Below, in pieces: positions 6,587 through 13,426 of a stretch of DNA of 20,205 nucleotides (its first letter is position 1; the number at the start of each line of letters is the position of its first letter). The stretch comes from Candidatus Faecalibacterium faecipullorum (GTDB taxonomy: Bacteria > Bacillota > Clostridia > Oscillospirales > Ruminococcaceae), in the NCBI GenBank assembly GCA_019118985.1, contig DWXX01000018.1:1-20205 (forward strand). The letters run 5' to 3'. Position numbers and translations under genes: made by a program. Below the pieces are notes generated by a model. The model saw nothing but the letters and a program-made list of their open reading frames with translations, had not been told where the DNA came from and ran no database searches.

Positions 6587-7584
6587 CAGCGCCCCTCCTT
6601 CTGGTCGGGCTGTTCGGGCTCCGGCCCGTCCAGCACCGCCGCCGTCTCGGCGAGGACGGCGGCCTTGACGTTGTCCAGCGCGCCCTGCAATTCACAGCCG
6701 GCGGCCCGCAGATGGCCGCCGCCGCCCAGCCGCCGGGCGATGGCGCAGGCGTCCACCCCCTGCGCGGTGCGGATGCTGACCCGCCAGCTGCCGCCCGGCT
6801 GCTGGCGGAAGGTCAGCCCCGCCCGGACCCCCTCGATGCCGGCGGGCAGGCTGGTCAATTCGTCCAGGTCGGCGGGGTCGGCCCCGCTGGCGGCAATCTC
6901 TTCCCGCGTCAGCCAGAGCAGGGCGCAGCGGCCGTCCAGGTGGTATTCCAGGTGGCTGCGGGCCACCCGCTCGGCCTCCATCTGGCCGCGGCTTTTGGTG
7001 GCGAAGAGGATGGTGTTCAGTTCATCCACCCGGGCCCCCGCTTCGATCAGCCGGGCCGCGGCGCGGTGGGTCTGCGCCGTGGTATTGGCAAAGCGGAAGC
7101 AGCCGGTGTCGGTGGCAAGGCCGGTGTACAGGCAGGCGGCGATCTGCGGGGTGAGCTGCACCCCCATCGCCTCGATCACATCGCACAGCAGCTCGGCGGC
7201 GGCAGCGGCGTCCGGGTCGACCAGGCTGTACTGCGCGTAGCCGCTGTTGCCGGCGTGGTGGTCGATGCACAGGTCCACCCGCCGGGGGCCGGCGGTGGTC
7301 TGGGCCACCGCGCCCAGCAGCTGCAGGCTGGCCACATCCACCGCCACCGTCAGCGCGGGCTCGAAGTCGCCGCGGTACAGCCGCGGCCGCAGATAGCCAA
7401 AGCGGGGCGGGATGGGGTCGGCGCAGAGGACGGCCGCCGTCCGCCCCAGGGAGGCCAGCGCGTGGTACAGGGCGCTGGCGCAGCCGAGGGTGTCGCCGTC
7501 GGGGTTTTTATGGCACAGGATCAGGACGCTGCCGGCTTCTTTCAGCCGGGCGGCGGCCTGCTGCACTGGCAGCGGTTGGGTCAT
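6586..7584 (-). CDS. nrnA: DHH-family bifunctional oligoribonuclease/PAP phosphatase
   Basis: NrnA removes short RNA oligomers and hydrolyses 3'-phosphoadenosine 5'-phosphate to AMP. The 332-residue product has all DHH motifs: HKNPDGDTLGC (metal ligands His25, Asp29, Asp31), AVDVAS (Asp83), CIDHHAGN (Asp108-His109-His110) and ATDTGCFRF (Asp159). It is followed by a DHHA1 substrate-binding domain with RRLGGGGHLRAAGC. This is the usual neighbour of rbfA and truB in Firmicutes. It starts 25 bases after rbfA with GGGGAGGAAGG in the gap, and overlaps truB by one base. No residues expected for activity are missing. Confidence 0.95.
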   Translation of the reverse strand: MTQPLPVQQAAARLKEAGSVLILCHKNPDGDTLGCASALYHALASLGRTAAVLCADPIPPRFGYLRPRLYRGDFEPALTVAVDVASLQLLGAVAQTTAGPRRVDLCIDHHAGNSGYAQYSLVDPDAAAAAELLCDVIEAMGVQLTPQIAACLYTGLATDTGCFRFANTTAQTHRAAARLIEAGARVDELNTILFATKSRGQMEAERVARSHLEYHLDGRCALLWLTREEIAASGADPADLDELTSLPAGIEGVRAGLTFRQQPGGSWRVSIRTAQGVDACAIARRLGGGGHLRAAGCELQGALDNVKAAVLAETAAVLDGPEPEQPDQKEGR

Positions 7585-7609
7585 GGCGTACCTTCCTCCC
7601 CTTTGCGGG

Positions 7610-7990
7610 TCACTCTGCGTCGGCGGGCGCTTCGGCGTCCCCGCCCTCGACGTGCAGTTCTTTCAGCAGCTCGTTGATGTGGGCGGCATAGGCCGCGCCG
7701 TCGTCCTCCACAAAGACAAAGCGGGGCGCCTTGCGGATGTGCATCTTGCGGCTGATCTCGGTGCGGACATGGCCGGCGGCCCGGTTGAGGGCCTCCACCA
7801 CCGGGGCGGGGCCGTCGGGCGCGCCCATCACGCTGATATACACCTTCGCCACATCCAGGTCGGGGGTCACGTCCAGCCGGGTGACGGTCAGCAGGCCGCC
7901 GGCCAGCCGCGGGTCCTTGAGGCGGGAGATGATGGCGATCAGCTCCCGCTTCATATCCTGGGCCAGACGGCCCATGTTCTTTTCAGACAT
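7610..7990 (-). CDS. rbfA: Ribosome-binding factor A
   Basis: RbfA is a small KH-fold protein that binds the pre-30S subunit and helps 16S rRNA 5'-end maturation, notably in the cold. The 126-residue product has the expected pattern: MGRLAQDMKRELIAIISR, then KDPRLAGGLLTVTRLDVTPD, VAKVYISVMG and IRKAPRFVFVEDD. The C-terminal tail (EGGDAEAPADAE) is acidic and probably disordered. The start is set by AAGGAG seven bases upstream. It lies 35 bases after infB and 25 bases before nrnA in the same operon. Confidence 0.95.
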   Translation of the reverse strand: MSEKNMGRLAQDMKRELIAIISRLKDPRLAGGLLTVTRLDVTPDLDVAKVYISVMGAPDGPAPVVEALNRAAGHVRTEISRKMHIRKAPRFVFVEDDGAAYAAHINELLKELHVEGGDAEAPADAE

Positions 7991-8025
7991 TCTGGTTCTC
8001 CTTTGCGTTCAGGCGGGGCGGGGGT

Positions 8026-10575
8026 TCAGTCCCGGTACTCCTCCATCCGGAAGGCCTCGTAGACGTCGCCCTCCTTCACGTCCGAGAACTTGGCCAGGGT
8101 AACGCCGCACTCGTAGCCGTCGGCCACTTCCTTGACGTCGTCCTTGAAGCGGCGGAGGGAGGCGATCTCGTCCTCGGCGATGACGATGCCGTCGCGGACC
8201 ACCCGGATCTTGCTGTCGCGGGTGATCTTGCCCGCGGTGACGCGGCAGCCGGCGACGGTGCCGACGCTGCTGATCTTGTACACCTGGCGAACCTGCAGCT
8301 CGCCCAGGGACACCTCGCGGTACTTGGGCGCCAGCATGCCCTTCATGGCGTCGGACACGTCGTTGATGGCGTCGTAGATGACGCGGTACATACGCATCTC
8401 CACCTTGGTGGCGGCAGCCTCTTCCTTGGCGATGTTGTCGGGGCGGACGTTGAAGCCGATGATGATGGCGTTGGACGCGTCGGCCAAATCGACGTCCGAC
8501 TTGCTGATGGCGCCGACGCCGGCGTGGATGACCCGCACCCGGACTTCGTCGTTGGACAGCTTTTCGAGGGACTGCTTGACGGCTTCGGCCGAGCCCTGGA
8601 CGTCGGCCTTGACCACGATGGCCAGCTCCTTCATGTCGTTCTGGGCCATCTGGGTGAACAGGTTATCCAGGGTGACCTTCTGGAAGGCGGAGAACTGCTT
8701 TTCGCGGGCGGCGGCGGCGCGCTTTTCGGCCAGCTCACGGGCCAGGCGCTCGTCCTCGACCGCCTCGAACAGGTCGCCGGCTTCGGGCACGGCGGTCAGG
8801 CCGGTGATCTCCACAGGAGTGGAGGGGCCGGCGGAGGCGATGTTGCGGCCCTTGTCGTCCCGCATGGTGCGCACGCGGCCGACGGCGGTGCCGGCGATCA
8901 GCACGTCGCCGGCGTGCAGGGTGCCGTTCTGGACCAGCAGGGTGGCGATGGGGCCCTGGCCCTTATCCAGCCGGGCCTCGACCACGGCGCCCTTGGCGCG
9001 GCGGTTGGGGTTGGCCTTCAGCTCCATCACCTCGGCCTCGAGGGCGATCCGCTCCAGCAGGTCGCTGATGCCCTTGCCGGTCAGGGCCGAGACCGGGATG
9101 CAGGCGGTGTCGCCGCCCCAGTCCTCGGAGATGAGGCCGTACTTGGTCAGGTCCTCCATCACACGCTCGGGGTTGGCGGTGGGCTTATCCATCTTGTTGA
9201 TGGCGACGATCACCTTGACGTTGGCGGCCTTGGCGTGGTTGATGGACTCGATGGTCTGGGGCATGATGCCGTCGTCGGCGGCCACCACCAGCACCGCGAT
9301 GTCGGTCATGTTGGCGCCGCGGGCGCGCATCGAGGTAAAGGCCTCGTGGCCCGGGGTGTCGAGGAAGGTGATCAGGTCGTCCCCCACCTTGACCTGGTAG
9401 GCGCCGATGGCCTGGGTGATGCCGCCGGCCTCGCCCGCGGTGACGTTGGTCTTGCGGATGGCGTCGAGGATGCTGGTCTTGCCGTGGTCGACGTGGCCCA
9501 TGACGCAGACCACCGGCGGCCGGGCGACCAGGTCGGCCTCGTTGTCCTCTTCCTGGACGAACAGGCGCTCCTCGATGGTGACGTGGACCTCGTGCTCGAC
9601 CTTGGCGTGGAACTCCTCGGCGATGAGGGCGGCGGTGTCAAAGTCGATGACGTCGTTGATGGCGTGCATCTCGCCCATCTGCATGAACTTGGCGATGACC
9701 TTGCCGGCCTGCTGCTTGAGCCGGGCGGCCAGCTCGCCCACCGTGATCTCGTCGGGGATGGAGACCTTCAGCTGGGCGTTGCGGGCCTTCTCGAGCTGGA
9801 TGCGCTGCATACGCTCGGCCTCGGTCTCCCGCTTGCCCTTCTGGAACTGCTGGCGCTGGCGCTGGCTGCGCTGGGTGAACTTCTGCTTGTTGCCCTGGGG
9901 GGTGGGCTTGCGGCGGTTCTCGGTGTTCTTGGTGGAGGCCAGGTCGTCGTACCGCACGTCGAAGCGGTCGACGTTGACGTCCACCGTGCGGGTGTCCACC
10001 GTCACCTGGTTGCTCTCGCGCTTGACCTGCACCGCCTCGGCGGCGCCGGCCTTGGTGCCGGTCTCACGGGCCAGCTCGCTGAAGGAGACGGTCTTTTCGT
10101 CCCGCTTTTTGGGGGGCTGGCTGTTCTGGTTCTTGCGGTTCTGGCTGTTCTGGCCGCCCTTCTGGTTCTGGGCCTTGGGCTGGGCGTTCTGGGCAGCCGG
10201 GGCGCTCTGGGCGGCAGGCTGCGCGTTCTGGCCATTCTGGGCGCTCTGGCCGTTCTGGGCCTTGGGCTGGCTGCCGCGGCCGCCCTTGTTCTGCCCGGCG
10301 TTCTGGCCCTTGGGGGCATTGCCGCCCTGGCCCTTGGGCTGCGCCTTGGCGGGGGCGGCCTTGGGCTCGGGCTTCGAGCTGTTCAGGAAGGCGGACAGGT
10401 CCGCCTCGCTGTTGTCGCGGCTGAGGCGGTCCAGCAGGGCGTTCAGCTCCTTTTCCTCCAGGATGGAGCTGTTCTTCTTGTCCTTGACGCCGACGGCGGC
10501 CAGGGTGTCGAGGATCTTCCTGACGGGCAGGCCGGTGTCCTTTGCAAAATCGGTCACTTTATATTTTACGATCAT
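8026..10575 (-). CDS. infB: Translation initiation factor IF-2
   Basis: IF-2 is the GTPase that places initiator fMet-tRNA on the 30S subunit and promotes 50S joining. The 849-residue protein has an IF2_N domain at residues 1-55 (KYKVTDFAKDTGLPVRKILD). A low-complexity Gln/Asn/Gly/Ala/Lys linker covers residues 78-160, followed by a basic region and a second IF2_N at about 272-325. The G domain has GHVDHGKT (360-367), GGITQ, DTPGH (406-410), NKMD (460-463) and SALTGKG. Domains II, III and the C-terminal initiator-tRNA-binding domain follow. The start overlaps the ylxQ stop as ATGA, with GAGGAGG ten bases upstream inside ylxQ. The disordered linker is expected to vary between species. Confidence 0.98.
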   Translation of the reverse strand: MIVKYKVTDFAKDTGLPVRKILDTLAAVGVKDKKNSSILEEKELNALLDRLSRDNSEADLSAFLNSSKPEPKAAPAKAQPKGQGGNAPKGQNAGQNKGGRGSQPKAQNGQSAQNGQNAQPAAQSAPAAQNAQPKAQNQKGGQNSQNRKNQNSQPPKKRDEKTVSFSELARETGTKAGAAEAVQVKRESNQVTVDTRTVDVNVDRFDVRYDDLASTKNTENRRKPTPQGNKQKFTQRSQRQRQQFQKGKRETEAERMQRIQLEKARNAQLKVSIPDEITVGELAARLKQQAGKVIAKFMQMGEMHAINDVIDFDTAALIAEEFHAKVEHEVHVTIEERLFVQEEDNEADLVARPPVVCVMGHVDHGKTSILDAIRKTNVTAGEAGGITQAIGAYQVKVGDDLITFLDTPGHEAFTSMRARGANMTDIAVLVVAADDGIMPQTIESINHAKAANVKVIVAINKMDKPTANPERVMEDLTKYGLISEDWGGDTACIPVSALTGKGISDLLERIALEAEVMELKANPNRRAKGAVVEARLDKGQGPIATLLVQNGTLHAGDVLIAGTAVGRVRTMRDDKGRNIASAGPSTPVEITGLTAVPEAGDLFEAVEDERLARELAEKRAAAAREKQFSAFQKVTLDNLFTQMAQNDMKELAIVVKADVQGSAEAVKQSLEKLSNDEVRVRVIHAGVGAISKSDVDLADASNAIIIGFNVRPDNIAKEEAAATKVEMRMYRVIYDAINDVSDAMKGMLAPKYREVSLGELQVRQVYKISSVGTVAGCRVTAGKITRDSKIRVVRDGIVIAEDEIASLRRFKDDVKEVADGYECGVTLAKFSDVKEGDVYEAFRMEEYRD

Positions 10576-10949
10576 TCAGTCATTTCCTCCTCGTGTTTGG
10601 TGGCGGCGCAGGCGTCAAGGCGGTCGTAGCACAGCCGTGCCAGGTTGCGGTCGGTCACGGCGCAGACGGCCACCGGCCGCAGGCTCAGGGCGGCCAGCCG
10701 CTCCATCCGCAGGGGGGTGGGCAGAACGTCCACCAGGTCCCCCACATTGTGGGTCAGCCGCTGCACCGTCTTGGGGCTGGCGTCCGCCGCGGCCAGCACC
10801 AGCCAGGCGCGGCCTTTGAGGGCGGCTTCCTCCACTGCGTCGAAGCCTGTCACCAGCTTGCCCGCCTTGCGGCAGAGGCTGAGCGCCTGGAACAGCCCGT
10901 CCTCGGGGGGCAGGGCCGGCTTTTGGGGGGCGGCGTTATGCTTTGGCAT
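10572..10949 (-). CDS. ylxQ: L7Ae/L30e-family RNA-binding protein YlxQ
   Basis: A 125-residue protein of the L7Ae/L30e/S12e family that in Firmicutes is conserved between ylxR and infB. Relatives bind kink-turn RNA; the cellular role of YlxQ itself is not settled. Family features are LSLCRKAGKLVTGFDAVEEA, followed by AWLVLAAADASPKTVQRLTH. The first 15 residues (MPKHNAAPQKPALPP) and the acidic tail (KHEEEMTE) lie outside the core. It overlaps rnpM by 14 bases and infB by 4 bases, so translation of the three is probably coupled. AAGGAGG nine bases upstream supports the start. Confidence 0.9.
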   Translation of the reverse strand: MPKHNAAPQKPALPPEDGLFQALSLCRKAGKLVTGFDAVEEAALKGRAWLVLAAADASPKTVQRLTHNVGDLVDVLPTPLRMERLAALSLRPVAVCAVTDRNLARLCYDRLDACAATKHEEEMTE

Positions 10950-11238
10950 CGGGCGCCACCTCCTTTACTGCAGCCAGCTGGGCGGCCAGGGCCTCATACA
11001 CCTCAGCGGGGATGGGCTGTTCCAGGCTGCGCTCCAGGGCCTTTTTCTTTCTGGCTTTGGCCAGGCAGTCCGGGTCGGGGCAGAGGTAGGCCCCCCGGCC
11101 CGGCTTTTTGCCCACCGCGTCGATGCTGATGGACCCGTCCGGCGCGCGGACGACGCGCACCAGTTCCTTTTTGGGGCGGCTGGTCTGGCAGCCGATGCAC
11201 TGGCGCATGGGGATCTTTTTCTGGGGTTTGGGCTGCAT
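10936..11238 (-). CDS. rnpM: YlxR-family RNase P modulator RnpM
   Basis: A 100-residue YlxR (DUF448) protein. The B. subtilis homologue has been reported to bind RNase P RNA and modulate its activity, hence RnpM. The visible core is PMRQCIGCQTSRPKKELVR, containing a CxxC pair, then DAVGKKPGRGAYLCPDPDCL with the family's GRGAY signature and two further cysteines. The basic ARKKKALERSL follows and the remainder is a helical extension. It sits 19 bases after nusA, has GGAGGG upstream of its ATG, and overlaps ylxQ by 14 bases. This nusA-ylxR-ylxQ-infB order is standard in Firmicutes. Confidence 0.93.
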   Translation of the reverse strand: MQPKPQKKIPMRQCIGCQTSRPKKELVRVVRAPDGSISIDAVGKKPGRGAYLCPDPDCLAKARKKKALERSLEQPIPAEVYEALAAQLAAVKEVAPDAKA

Positions 11239-11257
11239 TCCTTTCCCTCCCCTTCGG

Positions 11258-12373
11258 TCATTCTTCGGCGGCGGGGGCGTCGGGCGCGGCGGGGGCCTTG
11301 TCCTCCTCCTCGCCGTAGTAGCCGCTCTCGGGCCGGATGTCGATGTTGTAGCCGGTCAGCCGGGCGCACAGCCGGGCGTTCTGGCCCTTGTTGCCGATGG
11401 CCAGGCTGAGCTGGCCGTCCGGCACGGTGACCCGGCAGGAGCGGCCGTCCCCGGGCAGCAGCTCGACCTTGAGCACCTTGGCCGGGCTGAGGGCCGACGC
11501 GATGAAGGCGGCGGGGTCCTCGCTCCACTGCACGATGTCGATCTTCTCGCCGTGCAGCTGGTCGACGACGGCGGCCACACGGTCGCCGTGGGGGCCGATG
11601 CAGGCCGAGACCGGGTTGACGTTGGCGTCGCGGCTGGCCACCGCCATCTTGGTGCGGGTGCCGGCCTCGCGGCTGATGGCCTTGACCTCCACCGTGCCGT
11701 CGAAGATTTCGGGCACCTCCAGCTCGAACAGGCGCTTGACAAGGCCGGGGTGGGTGCGGCTGATCATGACGCGGGGCCCGCGCTCGGTGGAGACCACGTC
11801 GATGACGTAGACCCGCAGCTGCTGGCCCTCGATGTAGCTCTCGCCGGGCACCTGCTCGCTGCGGGGCAGCACGGCCTCGCCGCCCTTGCCCATATCCACC
11901 GCGACGATCCCCCGCTCGTGGTCGATGCGGGTGACGGTGGCCATGACGATGTCGTGGCTCTTGGACTGGATCTCGCTGAGCTGCTGGCTGCGCTCGGCCT
12001 CGCGGATGCCCTGGCGGATGACGTGCTTTGCGGTCTGCGCGGCGATGCGGCCGAACTCACGGGTCTTGAGCGGGGTGATCACCCGGTCGCCGGGCTGGTA
12101 GGTGCGGCGCAGCGTCTGCGCCTTGCTGAGGGGGATCTGGGTGTGCTCGTTCTCCCAGTCCTCGTCGGCCACCACGTCCTGCACCAGCGCCACGTTGAAG
12201 GCGCCGGCCTCGGGGTCGATCTCGACCGAGACGTTGTCGTCCTCGACGTCGTAGTTTTTCTTGACGGCGATGACGATGGCCGCCTTGATCTTCTCGATCA
12301 GGTATTCGGCGGTGATGCCGCGCTCATGCTCCAGCATGGTCAGCGCTTCAAAAAATTCGTTGTTGCCTGCCAT
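11258..12373 (-). CDS. nusA: Transcription termination/antitermination factor NusA
   Basis: NusA binds RNA polymerase and nascent RNA to control pausing, termination and antitermination. The 371-residue product has the N-terminal RNAP-binding domain (1-125), an S1 domain (about 138-205, VATVTRIDHERGIVAVDMG-like strands), KH1 (GPHG loop at 260-263) and KH2 (GNKG loop at 327-330, in AIGNKGQNARL). A short acidic Ala/Pro/Glu tail follows. It is the Gram-positive form, lacking the C-terminal acidic repeats of E. coli NusA. The KH1 segment NPVSACIGPHGDRV departs from the common DPVGACVGxxGxR, with Ser for Gly and Pro-His in the loop. CGGAGGG about ten bases upstream supports the start. The gene is 37 bases downstream of rimP. 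Confidence 0.97.
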   Translation of the reverse strand: MAGNNEFFEALTMLEHERGITAEYLIEKIKAAIVIAVKKNYDVEDDNVSVEIDPEAGAFNVALVQDVVADEDWENEHTQIPLSKAQTLRRTYQPGDRVITPLKTREFGRIAAQTAKHVIRQGIREAERSQQLSEIQSKSHDIVMATVTRIDHERGIVAVDMGKGGEAVLPRSEQVPGESYIEGQQLRVYVIDVVSTERGPRVMISRTHPGLVKRLFELEVPEIFDGTVEVKAISREAGTRTKMAVASRDANVNPVSACIGPHGDRVAAVVDQLHGEKIDIVQWSEDPAAFIASALSPAKVLKVELLPGDGRSCRVTVPDGQLSLAIGNKGQNARLCARLTGYNIDIRPESGYYGEEEDKAPAAPDAPAAEE

Positions 12374-12410
12374 TTTCCAGTTTCCCTCCGGTATATGTTA
12401 AAATTCAGTG

Positions 12411-12896
12411 TCAGAACAGGTCCTCGTCGTCGGCGAGGCGGGCGGTGCTGACGGCGGCAAGGGCCACCCGCGCCTCGCCCCCGTCCTCGAGGGCGAGGGT
12501 GACGGCGTCCCCCTCATGGGCGGTGAGGATGCCGGCCAGGTCCCGCCGGCCGGCCTCGTCGGGGCGGTACAGCCGCAGCCGTACCTTCTGCCCCAGCACC
12601 GCGTCGTAGTGCTCGGGCCGCGTCAGCCGGCGGCCCAGCCCGGGGGAGCCCACCTCGAGGTAATAGCTCTGGGGGATGGGGTCTGCCTCGTCCAGCACCG
12701 GGTCCAGCGCGTGGGACACCGCGGCGCAGGTATCGGTATCCATCACGCCGTCCCGGTCGATCAGCACCCGCAGGTACCAGTCGGGGCCCTCCTTTTCAAA
12801 CACCACGTCCCACAGCCGCAGGCCCATGCCCTCCACGATGGGGCGGACCAGCGCCTCGACCCGGCGGGCGGTATTGCCGCCAGCTTGTTTTGCCAT
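12411..12896 (-). CDS. rimP: Ribosome maturation factor RimP
   Basis: RimP assists late assembly of the 30S subunit. The 161-residue product has the two-domain layout: an N-terminal alpha/beta domain with ARRVEALVRPIVEGMGLRLW, a central signature YYLEVGSPGLGRRLTRPEHY (family EVSSPGLxRPL), and a small C-terminal SH3-like domain. The reading frame is open upstream to 12959, but ATG 12896 (MAKQAGGN) is chosen because GGAGG lies nine bases before it, whereas ATG 12905 abuts that same site. It is the first gene of the nusA-infB operon, behind a 17-spacer promoter and a stable leader hairpin. Confidence 0.95.
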   Translation of the reverse strand: MAKQAGGNTARRVEALVRPIVEGMGLRLWDVVFEKEGPDWYLRVLIDRDGVMDTDTCAAVSHALDPVLDEADPIPQSYYLEVGSPGLGRRLTRPEHYDAVLGQKVRLRLYRPDEAGRRDLAGILTAHEGDAVTLALEDGGEARVALAAVSTARLADDEDLF

Positions 12897-12921
12897 CCTG
12901 CTCATCCTCCATATCAAACAA

Positions 12922-12949
12922 GAAAAGCGGACCTTGCGGCCCACTTTCC
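12922..12949 (-). promoter_or_regulatory. GNRA-capped hairpin in the rimP operon leader
   Basis: On the minus strand positions 12949-12938 pair with 12933-12922 in a 12-bp stem (three G-U pairs) capped by a GCAA tetraloop. The 3' side continues as CTTTTCTTGTTTG, so the element resembles an intrinsic terminator between the promoter and rimP. It may be an attenuator or a stabilising 5' structure; function is inferred. Confidence 0.55.
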
Positions 12950-12975
12950 ATGCAATCAACTATTCGTACTATCAG

Positions 12976-13004
12976 AATATACCACACATCGGCGGATTAT
13001 GCAA
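12976..13004 (-). promoter_or_regulatory. Promoter of the rimP-ribF operon
   Basis: On the minus strand, TTGCAT (12999-13004), a 17-base spacer and TATATT (12976-12981). Transcription would begin near 12969, about 70 bases before rimP. No other clear promoter was seen within the nine-gene operon. Confidence 0.8.
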
Positions 13005-13034
13005 GGGTTTTTCCAAAAGTAACCCGCCCCGGGC

Positions 13035-13063
13035 TTGTCACCTGCCGCTGATTGTGGTATTCT
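13035..13063 (+). promoter_or_regulatory. Promoter of the small holin-like toxin gene
   Basis: TTGTCA (13035-13040), a 17-base spacer and TATTCT (13058-13063) form a sigma-A-type promoter; the transcript would start near 13070. It matches consensus less well than the opposing antisense promoter. A TGTCGACA palindrome lies just downstream at 13078-13085. Confidence 0.65.
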
Positions 13064-13103
13064 ATCCATAAGGGTGCTGTCGACAAACGGCAAGCGGTGC
13101 GTT

Positions 13104-13161
13104 CCCCCGGCCCAATCGGGGGGAGCTTCTTTACCCCCCCGATCGCTAAAGAAAAGGGGGG
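13104..13161 (+). promoter_or_regulatory. Alternating C/G-run 5' UTR able to mask the toxin ribosome binding site
   Basis: Four runs alternate before the toxin start: C5 (13104-13108), G6 (13118-13123), C7 (13134-13140) and G6 (13156-13161). The last G run is the toxin Shine-Dalgarno, six bases from the ATG. Pairing 1:2 and 3:4 gives two hairpins that bury it; pairing 2:3 frees it. TTCTTTA (13127-13133) with TAAAGAA (13147-13153) offers a further competing stem. Masked ribosome binding sites are a recurrent feature of type I toxin mRNAs; switching here is inference. Confidence 0.5.
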
Positions 13162-13167
13162 TTGACA

Positions 13168-13248
13168 ATGATTACTTATTCCGATCTCATCCAGACCGGC
13201 ATTTTGGTCGTTGCCATTATTAGCCTGTTTTTTCAGGCCAATAAATAA
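13168..13248 (+). CDS. Holin-like type I toxin, 26 residues
   Basis: A tiny membrane peptide starting MITYSDLIQTGIL, with a hydrophobic span at about residues 7-22 (VVAIISLFF) and ending QANK. The TYSDL beginning, single transmembrane helix and short polar tail match the Firmicute putative holin-like toxin (Hol-Tox/TxpA-like) group, whose members depolarise or damage the membrane when not silenced by an antisense RNA. Support beyond the peptide is strong: its own promoter at 13035-13063, AAGGGGGG six bases before the ATG, an intrinsic terminator at 13352-13397, and a convergent antisense gene overlapping its 3' end. The predicted mRNA is about 330 nt for only 81 coding bases, typical of such loci. 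Toxicity is inferred from family resemblance and layout. No other gene shares the transcript. Confidence 0.82.
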   Translation: MITYSDLIQTGILVVAIISLFFQANK

Positions 13249-13340
13249 AAAGAAGTAACCGCCCAAGCTTTCCCGAGCAAGCGGTTACTTCTTTCAACCG
13301 GACCGGGGGAGCCACCGTTTGTCCGGCAGCAGCCGTTTCT
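13241..13340 (-). ncRNA. Antisense RNA antitoxin (RatA-like in arrangement)
   Basis: Predicted from a near-consensus promoter (13347-13375) and an intrinsic terminator (13249-13294) on the minus strand. The roughly 100-nt RNA would be fully complementary to the 3' UTR and last codons of the toxin mRNA. Its 5' part holds a stem, CCGGAC/GTCCGG (13298-13303 with 13321-13326), mirrored in the toxin mRNA and suitable for initial loop contact. The 3' half is the terminator hairpin. In TxpA/RatA-type systems the duplex over the toxin 3' end is cut by RNase III. Expression has not been shown here. Confidence 0.72.
13249..13294 (-). terminator. Terminator of the antisense RNA
   Basis: A perfect 14-bp stem: AAAGAAGTAACCGC (13249-13262) pairs with GCGGTTACTTCTTT (13281-13294) around an 18-base loop. 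On the minus strand it runs into TTATTTATTGG, a good U tract. On the plus strand it is followed by only TTTCAACC, so it stops the antisense RNA better than the toxin mRNA. Confidence 0.85.
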
Positions 13341-13346
13341 ATAGTC

Positions 13347-13375
13347 AGTATAGCGCAGGGCGGGCTGTTTGTCAA
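13347..13375 (-). promoter_or_regulatory. Strong promoter of the antisense RNA
   Basis: On the minus strand, TTGACA (13370-13375), a 17-base spacer and TATACT (13347-13352): 11 of 12 consensus positions. It is the best promoter in the window, stronger by sequence than the toxin promoter, as expected when the antisense RNA must be in excess. Confidence 0.85.
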
Positions 13376-13397
13376 CTGTCCTGCGCTCTTTTTATTT
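13352..13397 (+). terminator. Terminator of the toxin mRNA
   Basis: AGCGCAGG (13352-13359) pairs with CCTGCGCT (13380-13387), followed on the plus strand by TCTTTTTATTT (13387-13397). The 20-base loop contains the -35 box of the antisense promoter, so terminator and opposing promoter are superimposed. Confidence 0.7.
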
Positions 13398-13426
13398 ACA
13401 GCCCAAACAGCCGCGCGGCGTCCAAT

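Noticed and set aside
10102..10344. Repeat-like DNA resembling a CRISPR or tandem array
   Set aside because: The periodicity is codon-level and explained by the Gln/Asn-rich linker of IF-2; there are no uniform repeats with unique spacers.
8524..10629. 701-codon open frame on the plus strand
   Set aside because: Antisense to infB. No recognisable domain and a composition typical of a GC-rich shadow frame; the infB reading carries all GTPase motifs.
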